From assembly GCA_039105265.1 (NCBI GenBank), contig JAPFFF010000002.1:7874001-7938000 (forward strand): a stretch of 64,000 bases of DNA. The letters run 5' to 3'. Each line of letters opens with the position of its first letter. Position 1 is the stretch's first letter. Under the pieces are notes generated by a model. That model saw nothing but the letters and a program-made list of their open reading frames with translations, was not told the origin of the DNA and ran no database searches. Both the position numbers and the translations under genes were made by a program. Positions 9,532-18,167 of the stretch are shown here, one piece after another. The stretch comes from Tritrichomonas musculus (taxonomy: Eukaryota; Parabasalia; Tritrichomonadida; Tritrichomonadidae).

Positions 9532-10914
9532 TTAATTCTGGTTTGCTTCAACATCTTGATTTTGACTTCCTTTTTCATTTTCATCTTGATTTTGGCTTCC
9601 ATTCTGACTTGCTTTCTCATCTTGATTTTGGCTTCCATTCTCATTTTCATCATGATTTTGACTTGCTTTCTCGTCTTGATTCTGACTTCCATTTTGGCTG
9701 GCTTTCTCGTCTTGATTCTGGCTTCCATTTTGGCTGGCTTTCTCGTCTTGATTCTGGCTTCCATTTTGACTTGCTTTTTCGTCTTGATTCTGGCTTCCAT
9801 TTTGGCTGGCTTTCTCGTCTTGATTCTGGCTTCCATTTTGACTTACTTTTTCATCTTGATTCTGGCTTCCATTTTGGCTTTGATTATCTGCGCTTTTAGG
9901 TGGCTTATCGAATATCACTTTTTCTGATGTTTCAATATTTTCAATTTCGGTTTCATATTCTATATCAGTTTCGTACTCAATATCATAAATAGTTTCAGTC
10001 TCGGATTCAGTATTAGTATCTGTTGAATAACGAATATCATATTCATTTTTATATTTATCATATATGCCTCTCCGTTTCATAACTTCAATCTTATAATCTT
10101 CAGGAAGTTTTTCAAGGTCAATTTTATCAGCTTCTTCTTGGTAACCCAAACTTTCATACATCATATGTGCTTTCATGTAGAATTCCTCTGCCTTTTCTTG
10201 ATGGTCAGCAAGTGTTCTCGCACGTTCAGCCATTTGGGCCATTTCTAAATAGAGTTCGGCTTCTAATTGAGAATCTTGGTCTTCATAAATTTCACGGAGA
10301 GTGAGGCGCGTTTCTTCATATGATTCTAATGCTATATCATAAGTCTTTAACGAAGAAAAGATTCTAGATCGAACCAAGTTACGATCGAAACGAAGATATA
10401 TATCATCGATTGAAGTATAAAAGTATGACTGTAATAATTTTTTAGCTTGTTGTACGTGATTTTTGCCTTTCCCCTTCAGATAAATATGCGCTTTGGCCAT
10501 TTCAACAGCTATCTTGATTGATTCTTCAATTTCAATTTCATTTTGTTTTTCAAGCATATGTGCTTTTTCAAGATGTTTAAGAGCTTGGACAGGACTGTAA
10601 TTTTCATTATAGAAATACCCAAGTTCAGCTTCTGCGTGTAAATTTTCAACTGATTTTCCACCATGAAGGAAATTCTGAATTACTACAATTTGAGATAATG
10701 CAACAAACCGATCACCTGGTTCAAGATCATCGGAAGCTAATTTATCTTGAAGGCTTTTAAGCTTTTCCTTTGGTGATCTAAGATCTAGTGAATCTGGATT
10801 ATTTTTGAAATATGTTGAACAAAACTTCTCATCAAAAACATCTTTGTAAATCTTTGGTTTTAATGAAGGCGATCTCTTGATTAATATAGTTAGTGGATAT
10901 GGCTTGATTGTCAT
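9532..10914 (-). CDS. TPR protein, TTC23-like, with 12-residue Gln/Asn/Glu repeats at the C terminus
   Basis: About 460 residues when started at the ATG at 10914 (MTIKPYPLTILIKR). The frame runs further upstream to 11043, but that extension is a hydrophobic/basic AT-derived stretch. The middle of the protein is helical with TPR-like units: EAELGYFYNENYSPVQALKH, AVEMAKAHIYLKGKGKNHVQ and LYLEMAQMAERARTLADHQE. The pattern REKL...L......L...G.S...A.A..G..Y.....P..AL..LEKA resembles TTC23, a ciliary protein of metazoans. A paralogue lies at 48122-49339. The C terminus has a glutamate/threonine linker (TDTNTESETE...) and then tandem NGSQNQDEKASQ units. The role is unknown; a link to flagella or the trafficking apparatus is inference from the TTC23 resemblance. 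Confidence 0.75.
   Translation of the reverse strand: MTIKPYPLTILIKRSPSLKPKIYKDVFDEKFCSTYFKNNPDSLDLRSPKEKLKSLQDKLASDDLEPGDRFVALSQIVVIQNFLHGGKSVENLHAEAELGYFYNENYSPVQALKHLEKAHMLEKQNEIEIEESIKIAVEMAKAHIYLKGKGKNHVQQAKKLLQSYFYTSIDDIYLRFDRNLVRSRIFSSLKTYDIALESYEETRLTLREIYEDQDSQLEAELYLEMAQMAERARTLADHQEKAEEFYMKAHMMYESLGYQEEADKIDLEKLPEDYKIEVMKRRGIYDKYKNEYDIRYSTDTNTESETETIYDIEYETDIEYETEIENIETSEKVIFDKPPKSADNQSQNGSQNQDEKVSQNGSQNQDEKASQNGSQNQDEKASQNGSQNQDEKASQNGSQNQDEKASQNGSQNQDEKASQNHDENENGSQNQDEKASQNGSQNQDENEKGSQNQDVEANQN
9535..9885 (-). repeat. 36-bp coding minisatellite
   Basis: A 36-base unit encodes N-G-S-Q-N-Q-D-E-K-A-S-Q. About six regular copies and three diverged ones occur at the 3' end of the TPR gene. 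Copies are nearly identical at the DNA level, so length is likely to vary between strains. Confidence 0.85.
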
Positions 10915-11222
10915 TGAGAATGTAACGTACAATTTTTTTACCTTTAGAAAAAGTGAATTTTTATGAAATAATAAAAAAAACAAATATTTCTCTAATCTTC
11001 TTATCCTAATCATCTTTTTATTCACTTTATAGATCAGTAGCATTGCTTCAAGATAATCAATTACATTATTTGCTTAAAACTATAATATTTATTTATTTTA
11101 TTCAAATGGTTATGAATATGGGCTAGTATTAATTGAATTTCTTTTTATTTACAAAACAAATTAATCAAAATATTCATAATCACTTTAACTAACCTATATA
11201 TTTAATAAAGTGGAACTCATAT
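10915..11222. other. Intergenic, upstream of the TPR gene
   Basis: AT-rich sequence. On the minus strand the TPR gene's ATG at 10914 is immediately preceded by CATTCTCA. Nothing else recognisable. Confidence 0.5.
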
Positions 11223-12284
11223 TTATATAATTATTCCATTACTCAAATCTTCAAGCACTTGAGAAGCCCAAACACTTCCAATAATGAGATAGTCGGAAAA
11301 TTCGAAGGCAAATGAATCTGCAAAAAAATCATCTGCAAAAGTTTTGGCGTTAGCTATAAATTTTGGTATCTTCTTAATGAGCTGAGATCTTGTAAAACCA
11401 AAAATCAATTCATTTTCATCAACTTTATCTTTCCAATCCTTGCAAAATTCTTTTGCAAGGATAGGAGTGAAGTATAATAAAAAATAAGAAATGGATAAAT
11501 CAAAAGATTTTTCATCCTCAAAATATTTTGATATAGATTCAAGTGCATTTTCAACGCATTGCTGGTGGATTTTGATTTTTGGGATCCAAAAATTTTCATC
11601 AAGATATGTAAACAAATAATTAGCAAATTCGAGTAACTCATCTTTAGGAGGCGATTTATATTCATCATCACATGAATACTGAAGGTAGGTTTTATAATAC
11701 TTATTATTTGATGGAAATTCTGATATAGTTCGACTGCAAAATCTCTTAATATTAATATAAAACTGATTTAATTTGGTATTAGTTAAAAGATTTCTTGAAT
11801 CTTGAAGTAAATTACTGCGTATTATAGCTGTTATTTCAAAAAAAGGATTTTTGAAATTTTTTGCTAACCATGAAAATATTTGTTCACACCCTAGTTGAGC
11901 GATTTTAGGATCATCAGAATAGACTCTATCATGTGCTTGAATTATTTCATCAAAATCTCGGTAACCACTAACCCTATATTGAATGAGAAATACATTTATA
12001 AAAATTGATTCATGTATCAAATTTGTGAAAATAATGACAGTCAAAAAATTCAAATAAAAAAAGAAAAAATTGAAATCAAAAATAAACTGTTTTCAATCTG
12101 GAACATAACTTTTTGTGTTATATATCAACTTTTTGAAAAGAAAGCTAAAATTTTCATAAATTGAATAATTTAAGATCCAAAAGCAAATATATACATTTAG
12201 ATCCAATGACCCAAATTCATCGTCAAAAAAGGATGAACCAGCAATTTTATTAGTCCAAAGATCCAATAAATCTTGAATGTTGTT
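11223..12284 (-). pseudogene. Decayed gene fragment, helical protein of unknown family
   Basis: From 12053 down to 11223 the minus strand reads 276 codons, of which about 250 look like real protein (RDFDEIIQAHDRVYSDDPKI, then GCEQIFSWLAKNFKN, ending ASQVLEDLSNGIII). There is no ATG anywhere in this frame. Upstream in the same frame, past a TGA at 12093-12095, another 63 codons (12096-12284) also look coding (NNIQDLLDLWTNKIAGSSFF...) before the next stop. The stretch between them, FDFNFFFFYLNF, looks like AT-rich drift. This fits a gene that has lost its 5' end and gained an internal stop. An undetected intron is possible. The family is not recognised; the many helices suggest a HEAT/ARM or tether-like fold. 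Confidence 0.5.
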
Positions 12285-12837
12285 TCAAAACTAATTATAA
12301 AGTTTATTTTCAAATTAGCATCTCAGGAATTTGCAATATATGCATACCAAAATAAAATACTCTTGTTATTATTAGCAATATTTATGCAACGCGATATCAA
12401 AATTCTTATTATAACCTAATAATTTGCATTTTTTCCCAAAAAGAATGTAATCATAAAAAAAAAAAAAAAGTGGTGCATCAAAAAAGATACGAGAACTTTC
12501 ATAAATATTGTTTATTCGTTCTACTATCAATTATCATATACATTAATAATGTCAATATATCTTCACAAAAAAAGTTTTAAATTTAGTTATTTACACATTA
12601 TAGATATTTTGTAGCATATGTGTATGGAGAACTGATGAAAAAAATCTCATAAATTTGTTAATTCTATTAATAAAATTTAAATTTTTTAAAAACTCGTTTT
12701 TTTCGATCTGATTGGAACAAAATGAATACTTTACAACATTTGTAAAAACATTTATGAATAGAATTTTTTTGTAAATAACGTGTTTTTTATTCAATTCCAT
12801 TCAATTTTTGTTCCCATCAGATTGGAAACAGTTTAGC
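12285..12837. other. Intergenic, AT-rich
   Basis: Contains a poly-A run at about 12458-12472 followed by GTGGTGC. The short open frame at 12591-12800 on the minus strand has no family features and is probably chance. No gene or RNA seen. Confidence 0.5.
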
Positions 12838-15081
12838 TTATTTTATGGTATCAAAAGCTTGCTTAATCAACGCAGAAACATCATCTGCAAACTTGTGAGC
12901 ATTGAAATTTCTTACATCAGGATGCTTTTTTCTGGCAACCACTGTAATGAAACTAGAAAAATGAGAAATCAAAAAAAACGTAGAATTATCAATCATATCA
13001 GCAATTGGATACTGCTTCAAAATTTTGGTGTCACCGTAAAAATATTTTCCAATGTCATCGCCTTTACCACTACCAAATACTAAGTAAATAATACGTCTAA
13101 TATATAAGGCCGAAGCTCTTGCATATATACTTAGGTATTTAACGATATTATCAAATGACAATTGCCGGAAACCATTTATTATTCCCATAACTTCATCTAT
13201 GCAAATGTTTCGAGATTGATCCAATGAAACCACGTCAACGCTTTGACTTTCATATGCCTTGCCTCCTATGACTTCATTAAAAGGGCCATCTAAGCAATGC
13301 GAGACAAAATCTTCCGAGCTTTTCAATAAATAATGTTCCATACAAAACATTAGATAAACATTTTTATCATCAAATGATTGCACTATTGGATTGATTTCAT
13401 CTACAAACTTAACTTGTATAAAACTAACATAATCTGTAAACCATTTATTATCCACGAATTTATCTAACATTTTACCATACCATTTACATGCAAAATTTTT
13501 TCTATACTTTACTCTTTCAAAGTAAAGTAATGAAAGACAATCAAAAACAGGCTTGACTTCATCATTCAGAATTCGAATGTATGAAAGAGAATATTTATCT
13601 CTATTTTGCTGCAATTTATTTTCATCATATTTGGCCATTTCATTTTCATCCCATTTTTGAAAACGTGTTATGAGAGGACATGAATTAGTATATGTTTCGT
13701 ATAAACTATTGGCTTTAGATAAAGATTTTGAACAAGTATGCTCTATTATATTTATGACAAAATCATTGTATATCTTATTTGAAGTTGATGCATTAAATGT
13801 GATGCCATGAAAAGCAATAATTGAATATATAAAGGACCAAAACATTCCACCATTTGGAATGTTCTTCTTTACGACAAAAATCTCATCTGTATTAAATTGA
13901 TAGAAATATTTTTGCTTCAAACCTGCTAAAAACTTGGAATAGATTGTCTTATCTCCAAAAACTTGTGATAATTCATAAATACGCCTTTCAATAGTTTGAG
14001 GCAGCATGAAAATAAAATATACTATTTTAATTTCTATTGGCTCATTTTTGCTGATAGGGGGAAGAGTGCGTGGATCAAAAGAGATCATTTTACATATCTG
14101 TTGAATTTTGTCATAATTAAAATCAAAATTATCTTCCTTAAATAAATGCACTGCTTTTTTTTTCAAATTATCAAATTTGCCACTCCCAAATAATGGGTGA
14201 AGAAGACTGTTAATAGCTGAATCAATACACTCATTTTTAAAATTTTGAAGTTCAATAGAATTTTCTAACTTACCTCGAGATAGTTGTAAGATATAATCGT
14301 AATATTTATGGGTTAATTCAAGTGCTGCATCATTACTTAGCAGGTTATTGTAAAAGGCTGACTCCATTTGTTGTTTTATGATTGGCAATATGTCACCAAC
14401 GCGCCTATTTACCAATGCAGCTTGTTCAGGATAATTCTTTTTAATTCGTTCACTTGAAAAAAACCTAGAAAGTTTGAGAAGCTGATCAAAATAATAGAAA
14501 TTTTCTCTATCGCTGTCTTTCGGATACCTTTTAAAGTCAGGATTTTTTAGCATTTCAACTAATATGAAGAAATCTTTAGCATCTTGTATGCTTTTTTTGC
14601 GTTGTTCAACTTCTGAATTAATAAAATCATTAACATGCGAGATATTATTGATTTTCTTTTGTGCATTTTGAAAAGACTTTAATGATTCTTTTGTTAGTTC
14701 TGATATCGGCAAAACAAAATTTTTTATATCCGATGCCATAGCTACTAATTCACGAAATTGCTTTTGTTCATTATTTTGTTGACTATTTTGTTCATTATTT
14801 TGTTCATCATTTTGTTGACTATTTTGTTCATCATTTTGTTGACTATTTTGTTCATTATTTTGTTCATCATTTTGTTCATTATTTTTTTCATCATTTTGTT
14901 CATCATTTTGTTCATCATTTTGTCCATTATTTTGTTCATTATTATTAAAAAAGGAATTAAATAATTTTTTTTGAAGCCCAATAATATCATTATTTCCATT
15001 AATAACGTCAGAAATATCTGGATCCATTTCACATTTATCCCAAAATTTGTCTAAAAAATCAAAAGATTCACTCAAGTCCAT
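12838..15081 (-). CDS. Large helical protein with N-terminal NDEQ/NNEQ repeats, possible tethering-complex subunit
   Basis: 747 residues. After MDLSESFDFLDKFWDKCEMD comes a low-complexity block (~residues 46-110) of tandem N-D-E-Q, N-N-E-Q and N-S-Q-Q. The rest is almost all predicted helix, beginning with a segment like the N-terminal coiled coil of vesicle-tethering subunits (KEFRELVAMASDIKNF-like, then ELTKESLKSFQNAQKKI) and ending in RNFNAHKFADDVSALIKQ. The overall design, an N-terminal coiled coil followed by a long helical rod without catalytic motifs, is reminiscent of exocyst, COG and GARP (CATCHR) subunits. I cannot assign it to one; treat this as a structural guess. There is no signal peptide or membrane segment. 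The start at 15081 is the only Met before the conserved part. Confidence 0.65.
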   Translation of the reverse strand: MDLSESFDFLDKFWDKCEMDPDISDVINGNNDIIGLQKKLFNSFFNNNEQNNGQNDEQNDEQNDEKNNEQNDEQNNEQNSQQNDEQNSQQNDEQNNEQNSQQNNEQKQFRELVAMASDIKNFVLPISELTKESLKSFQNAQKKINNISHVNDFINSEVEQRKKSIQDAKDFFILVEMLKNPDFKRYPKDSDRENFYYFDQLLKLSRFFSSERIKKNYPEQAALVNRRVGDILPIIKQQMESAFYNNLLSNDAALELTHKYYDYILQLSRGKLENSIELQNFKNECIDSAINSLLHPLFGSGKFDNLKKKAVHLFKEDNFDFNYDKIQQICKMISFDPRTLPPISKNEPIEIKIVYFIFMLPQTIERRIYELSQVFGDKTIYSKFLAGLKQKYFYQFNTDEIFVVKKNIPNGGMFWSFIYSIIAFHGITFNASTSNKIYNDFVINIIEHTCSKSLSKANSLYETYTNSCPLITRFQKWDENEMAKYDENKLQQNRDKYSLSYIRILNDEVKPVFDCLSLLYFERVKYRKNFACKWYGKMLDKFVDNKWFTDYVSFIQVKFVDEINPIVQSFDDKNVYLMFCMEHYLLKSSEDFVSHCLDGPFNEVIGGKAYESQSVDVVSLDQSRNICIDEVMGIINGFRQLSFDNIVKYLSIYARASALYIRRIIYLVFGSGKGDDIGKYFYGDTKILKQYPIADMIDNSTFFLISHFSSFITVVARKKHPDVRNFNAHKFADDVSALIKQAFDTIK
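14757..14945 (-). repeat. 12-base coding repeat (NDEQ/NNEQ)
   Basis: The minus strand repeats a 12-base unit encoding Asn-(Asp/Asn)-Glu-Gln about sixteen times, with Ser-Gln-Gln variants, inside the helical-protein gene. Confidence 0.85.
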
Positions 15082-15109
15082 GATTTAGGTCAAATGATTT
15101 TATGTCATA

Positions 15110-16227
15110 CTGATTGTCCAGAAAAAAGTTACCCAATAATTTTTGACTAGAAGATGGGAATCGAACCTGTGACCCCAAAAAAACATAGTCCAAGAACAAA
15201 AATAGTTTACCCAAACGCTCAAAAAAAATTCAAAAAGTTATAACATATTATCAAAAAGTTTAACTTTTATTCACTTTTGAATGGTCCAAAAAAACATTAC
15301 CCATTATTGGACTTGGCTATTCTAACGCTCATGTGTTGACAGAAATTGTGCAATAATCTCTTTTATGCGGCCATTTTTTTGTTTATGACTTGAATTAATA
15401 ATCTAGTAGAAGGAGTCGTGAAATGTATGAAAATGATATGTATGTATTGATAGAGGGCAATAGAAAAATGGATGGCTGAGATAAAACTACTAAGATTTGC
15501 ACCAAAAAATATGGTACAGTGGAATAATCTGAGAGAGAATCTAATTCAATGAAAATTACAATATGGTAGTGGAAATTATTGTCGAGCTGGCAAATATCGA
15601 ATTTGTACATATCGTTAAAAAATGCAATGGTCGTATTGCTCCTAAAAAAGTCTTTTGTCTCTCTAAATCATCAAATGGATGTTTAAAATTTTTATTTTGA
15701 AAACATAATCTCTTAAAAAGTTGTTTTTTATATATTTGTGAAGAAAATTTAAAATAATAAAAAACAAATGTCTGTAATTGAAACAAAATATATGTGTACT
15801 ATATAATAGAATGATAAAAAAAATTCGAATGTAAAATTATATTATCAAAAAGTTGACAAATTTCGGATACATGGATTCAAAATTAGATTTAATTTGAAAT
15901 AGAATTGAAATAATTGTATAAAAATATTTTATAAAATATCTAAATTTATCTCCATTTAAATAGAATAAAATCAAATCATATATTTAGCCAAAAAAATAAA
16001 AATAAACAATATTATATATGTGATAAATTTGGAAAGTGAAAAAATATTTCTGTTTTTATTTTTTATTTTTTTTGTCCATTTTTAAAGTAATTTTAATTCA
16101 ATTATATAAAATATTTAAATTCTTGAAGAAAGAAGAAAAGTTTATTTGTTAAAAAAAAAAAAACTACTAGAAAACGTTATTTTCGAAAATTTTAAAAATT
16201 TTGGGTAACTTATTTTTAGACAATCAG
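15110..16227. mobile_element. Tc1/mariner-type element relic, 1.1 kb, TA target duplication
   Basis: The left end CTGATTGTCCAGAAAAAAGT at 15110 is matched in inverted orientation at 16227 (CTGATTGTCTAAAAATAAGT). About 30 of 35 bases match, continuing through TACCCAA. Both ends are flanked by TA (15108-15109 and 16228-16229). Inside the left end, the motif GTCCA...AAA...TTACCCA recurs directly at about 15280-15300 and, weaker, at 15205, as subterminal transposase-binding repeats do. Traces of coding around 15420-15610 (for example MVQWNNLRENLIQ, then YGSGNYCRAGKYRICTYR) recall the helix-turn-helix region of pogo-like transposases, but there is no full transposase. It is a non-autonomous or decayed DNA transposon. 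Confidence 0.7.
15157..15167 (-). other. tRNA B-box-like sequence inside the mariner-type element
   Basis: The minus strand reads GGTTCGATTCC, a perfect match to the tRNA gene B box, preceded by GGGGTCACA as in a variable-loop/T-arm junction. The 3' side of the T stem and the acceptor do not pair, and no A box or anticodon arm is convincing, so it is at best a tRNA relic or a chance match. Confidence 0.35.
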
Positions 16228-16650
16228 TATATTCCAGTTTTTCGGAAGGAAACTTTTTGAATATAAATATTAAATCTTTTCAAGTGTACTGAAAAATAAC
16301 TTTTTCAATGAATTGTTATTTACACTTAAAATATCAATATCTCAATCAAATAATTAAATATTCAATTTTCGATAATTCAATAATCATTAATAATATATAA
16401 ATTGAATATAATATCATGTAAAAGGGCTATTTAACAAAGATATAAAAAGATTGTGTTATAACAAAAAATTGGCCCAAATTTATGAGTTCTTAAGAACATA
16501 TAATATGCTTTGCCATGTAAGTAAGCAGATATTTAATTTTAAAAAAAAATCAGATCGCATGATTTTTTTTTCCTACTTTAAAATCATTCTTTTTTCATTA
16601 TTTTGTTTGAAAAAGTGAAACCTTAAAATTTTAAAAAGATACTTCAATTA

Positions 16651-16720
16651 TTTTAGTTCTCTATTTTACAACTTTTTGAGTGTTTTATTTACTCAAAAAG
16701 TTGTACCTAGAGAATTAAAA
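16651..16720. repeat. 30-bp near-perfect hairpin
   Basis: The left arm at 16651-16681 (TTTTAGTTCTCTA...ACAACTTTTTGAGT) pairs with the right arm at 16691-16720 (ACTCAAAAAGTTGTACC..TAGAGAATTAAAA) around a 9-base loop. There is one mismatch and a small bulge. It has no adjacent gene. Confidence 0.8.
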
Positions 16721-16953
16721 TTGAATAAATATTCACAAATTTTAAAATAATATTATCAATTTTCAAATAAATTGTTTTACAAAAAATATAAATATCTTAA
16801 AATTGTATGATCAATTCATTTATTAAAGTACTAATATGAATTATATAAATTTATTTAAATAATATAAATATAAAAATAAGTCAAAATTTTGGCAGGATCT
16901 TGGTTTCTATACATCTATCTTTTCACAGAAGGGTTTCATAATTTGCAAATTTG

Positions 16954-17368
16954 TAGGCTTGTTATTCTCCTATTCCCGAGATCGATAATTGATTAACTTT
17001 TTGATATCAATAAATAAATATGTACTGATTCTCGAGATCGATGATTTTTTTTTTTTTTACTTAACTTTTAAATATTTCATAAAGAAGAATGTATTTGTTG
17101 ATTTTAATCTTGAAATAAGCATCAATACATTTTATTATTTACTTTAAATATTTTAAAATCACAAATACCAATTATAAAAAAAGATAAATTTGTTTGAGAT
17201 CTCGAGATCTCTGTAATTGATATAAAGTTAATATTCTTTTTATATCACATTTCATATCTGATATCATGATAATCGATAATCTCGATATCAGATTTTCCAA
17301 ACTGATAATCGAGTATCAGATGTAGAAAAGTGACGTTTTTGATATCGATTCTCAAAATAACAAGCCAA
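16954..17368. mobile_element. hAT-like MITE, 415 bp, with 8-bp target duplication
   Basis: Terminal inverted repeats are TAGGCTTGTTATTCTC (left) and, read inward from the right, TTGGCTTGTTATTTTG. Both are flanked by the same 8 bases, CAAATTTG, at 16946-16953 and 17369-17376. Eight-base duplications and a TAG-type terminus fit the hAT superfamily. The interior has no open frame but is full of GATATC/CTCGAGAT/ATCGATAAT palindromic motifs, including the perfect 16-base palindrome GAGATCTCGAGATCTC at 17196-17211. The terminus is related to that of the MITE at 39601. Confidence 0.75.
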
Positions 17369-17376
17369 CAAATTTG

Positions 17377-17790
17377 GCTGGTTTTTTTAAGTATAATCAA
17401 AGTTGCACGCAGAAAAAGCTCCGCTCTCAGAAAAAGTGAATGATCATATTTTGAATGGTCCTCTCAATTTCATGTCTGTTTAAACAAGAATTATAAACAG
17501 ACTCTTTTAATTTTTTATTAATAAAAAAAAGCGCCATTTATTTGCATTCTTATCCAGCCTCTTTATCACTAAATCTAACGTGACCTTCTTGCATTCAATG
17601 CAAGTATGATAACGTTATGGTAAGAACCAGCAAATACTGCTGTACAGATTTTACGATCAATCGACCTAAGCTGATGAATCACCAGTCTCGCCATCTTGCT
17701 CAAAAGCAGTTTCTTATAGCATTGCATACGGAATTCCGATTTCAACAAATAAAAGACATATATAATTTTATTATGTATGTTTAGTAGTAT
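17377..17790. other. Moderate-GC block of unknown nature, with a 55-codon open frame
   Basis: From about 17530 to 17740 the base composition is clearly less AT-rich than the surroundings. The plus strand is open from ATG 17617 to the stop at 17782-17784 (MVRTSKYCCTDFTINRPKLM...). The peptide is not recognised. The block abuts the Maverick remnant and may be part of it, an older repeat, or a conserved non-coding RNA. A GCTGATGAAT stretch resembles a C box, but no matching D box was found. Confidence 0.35.
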
Positions 17791-17842
17791 ATACTAGTCG
17801 GTTTCCGCGGGGCAAGTAGCCCACGCGTCAACACGAACTAGT

Positions 17843-17843
17843 T

Positions 17844-17874
<31 letters not shown>

Positions 17875-17908
17875 TATAAAAATAAAAATAAAAATAAAAA
17901 AAAAAAAA
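17843..17908. repeat. Simple repeat (TAAAAA/TAAAA)n
   Basis: A tandem A-rich microsatellite of 5-7-base units just left of the GC-rich repeat block. Confidence 0.9.
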
Positions 17909-17935
17909 TTCTTCTTCTTCTTTTCTTGTTATCCC

Positions 17936-18160
17936 ACCCACCCACCTCAATGCCCACCATCCATGAAACGGCACAGGGGCCCACCCTAATGCCCACCATC
18001 TATGAAACGGCACAGGGCCCACCCAATGCTCACCATCTATGAAACGTCTTAAGTATCCCACCCACCCACCGACCTCAAAGCTCGCCATTTATGAAACGGC
18101 ACAGGTACCCCACCCCACAACCGCCCATCTATGAAACGGCACAGGTACCACCCCGAGAAT
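17936..18160. repeat. ~38-bp GC-rich tandem repeat (CACCATCTATGAAACGGCACAGG)
   Basis: Five copies of the core GAAACGGCACAG start at 17965, 18004, 18041 (truncated core GAAACG), 18093 and 18133. Each is preceded by CACCAT(C/T)TAT-like sequence and followed by CCCACC-rich sequence. It is far more GC-rich than the rest of the window and lies directly downstream of the Maverick-type gene. Confidence 0.8.
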
Positions 18161-18167
18161 CTCGTAC

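Noticed and set aside
9474-9927. Plus-strand His/Phe/Leu-rich frames
   Set aside because: Antisense of the 36-bp coding minisatellite of the TPR gene.
10915-11043. Longer N terminus for the TPR gene
   Set aside because: The extra 43 residues are hydrophobic/basic AT-derived sequence; the paralogue has nothing similar and the ATG at 10914 fits better.
12591-12800. 69-codon minus-strand frame
   Set aside because: AT-driven composition, no family features, partly overlapped by another frame on the other strand.
14745-15032. Met/Asn/Lys-rich minus frame and Leu/Ile-rich plus frame
   Set aside because: Shadow frames of the NDEQ coding repeat.
16651-16720. Rho-independent terminator
   Set aside because: Eukaryotic context, AT-rich stem and no gene reading into it.
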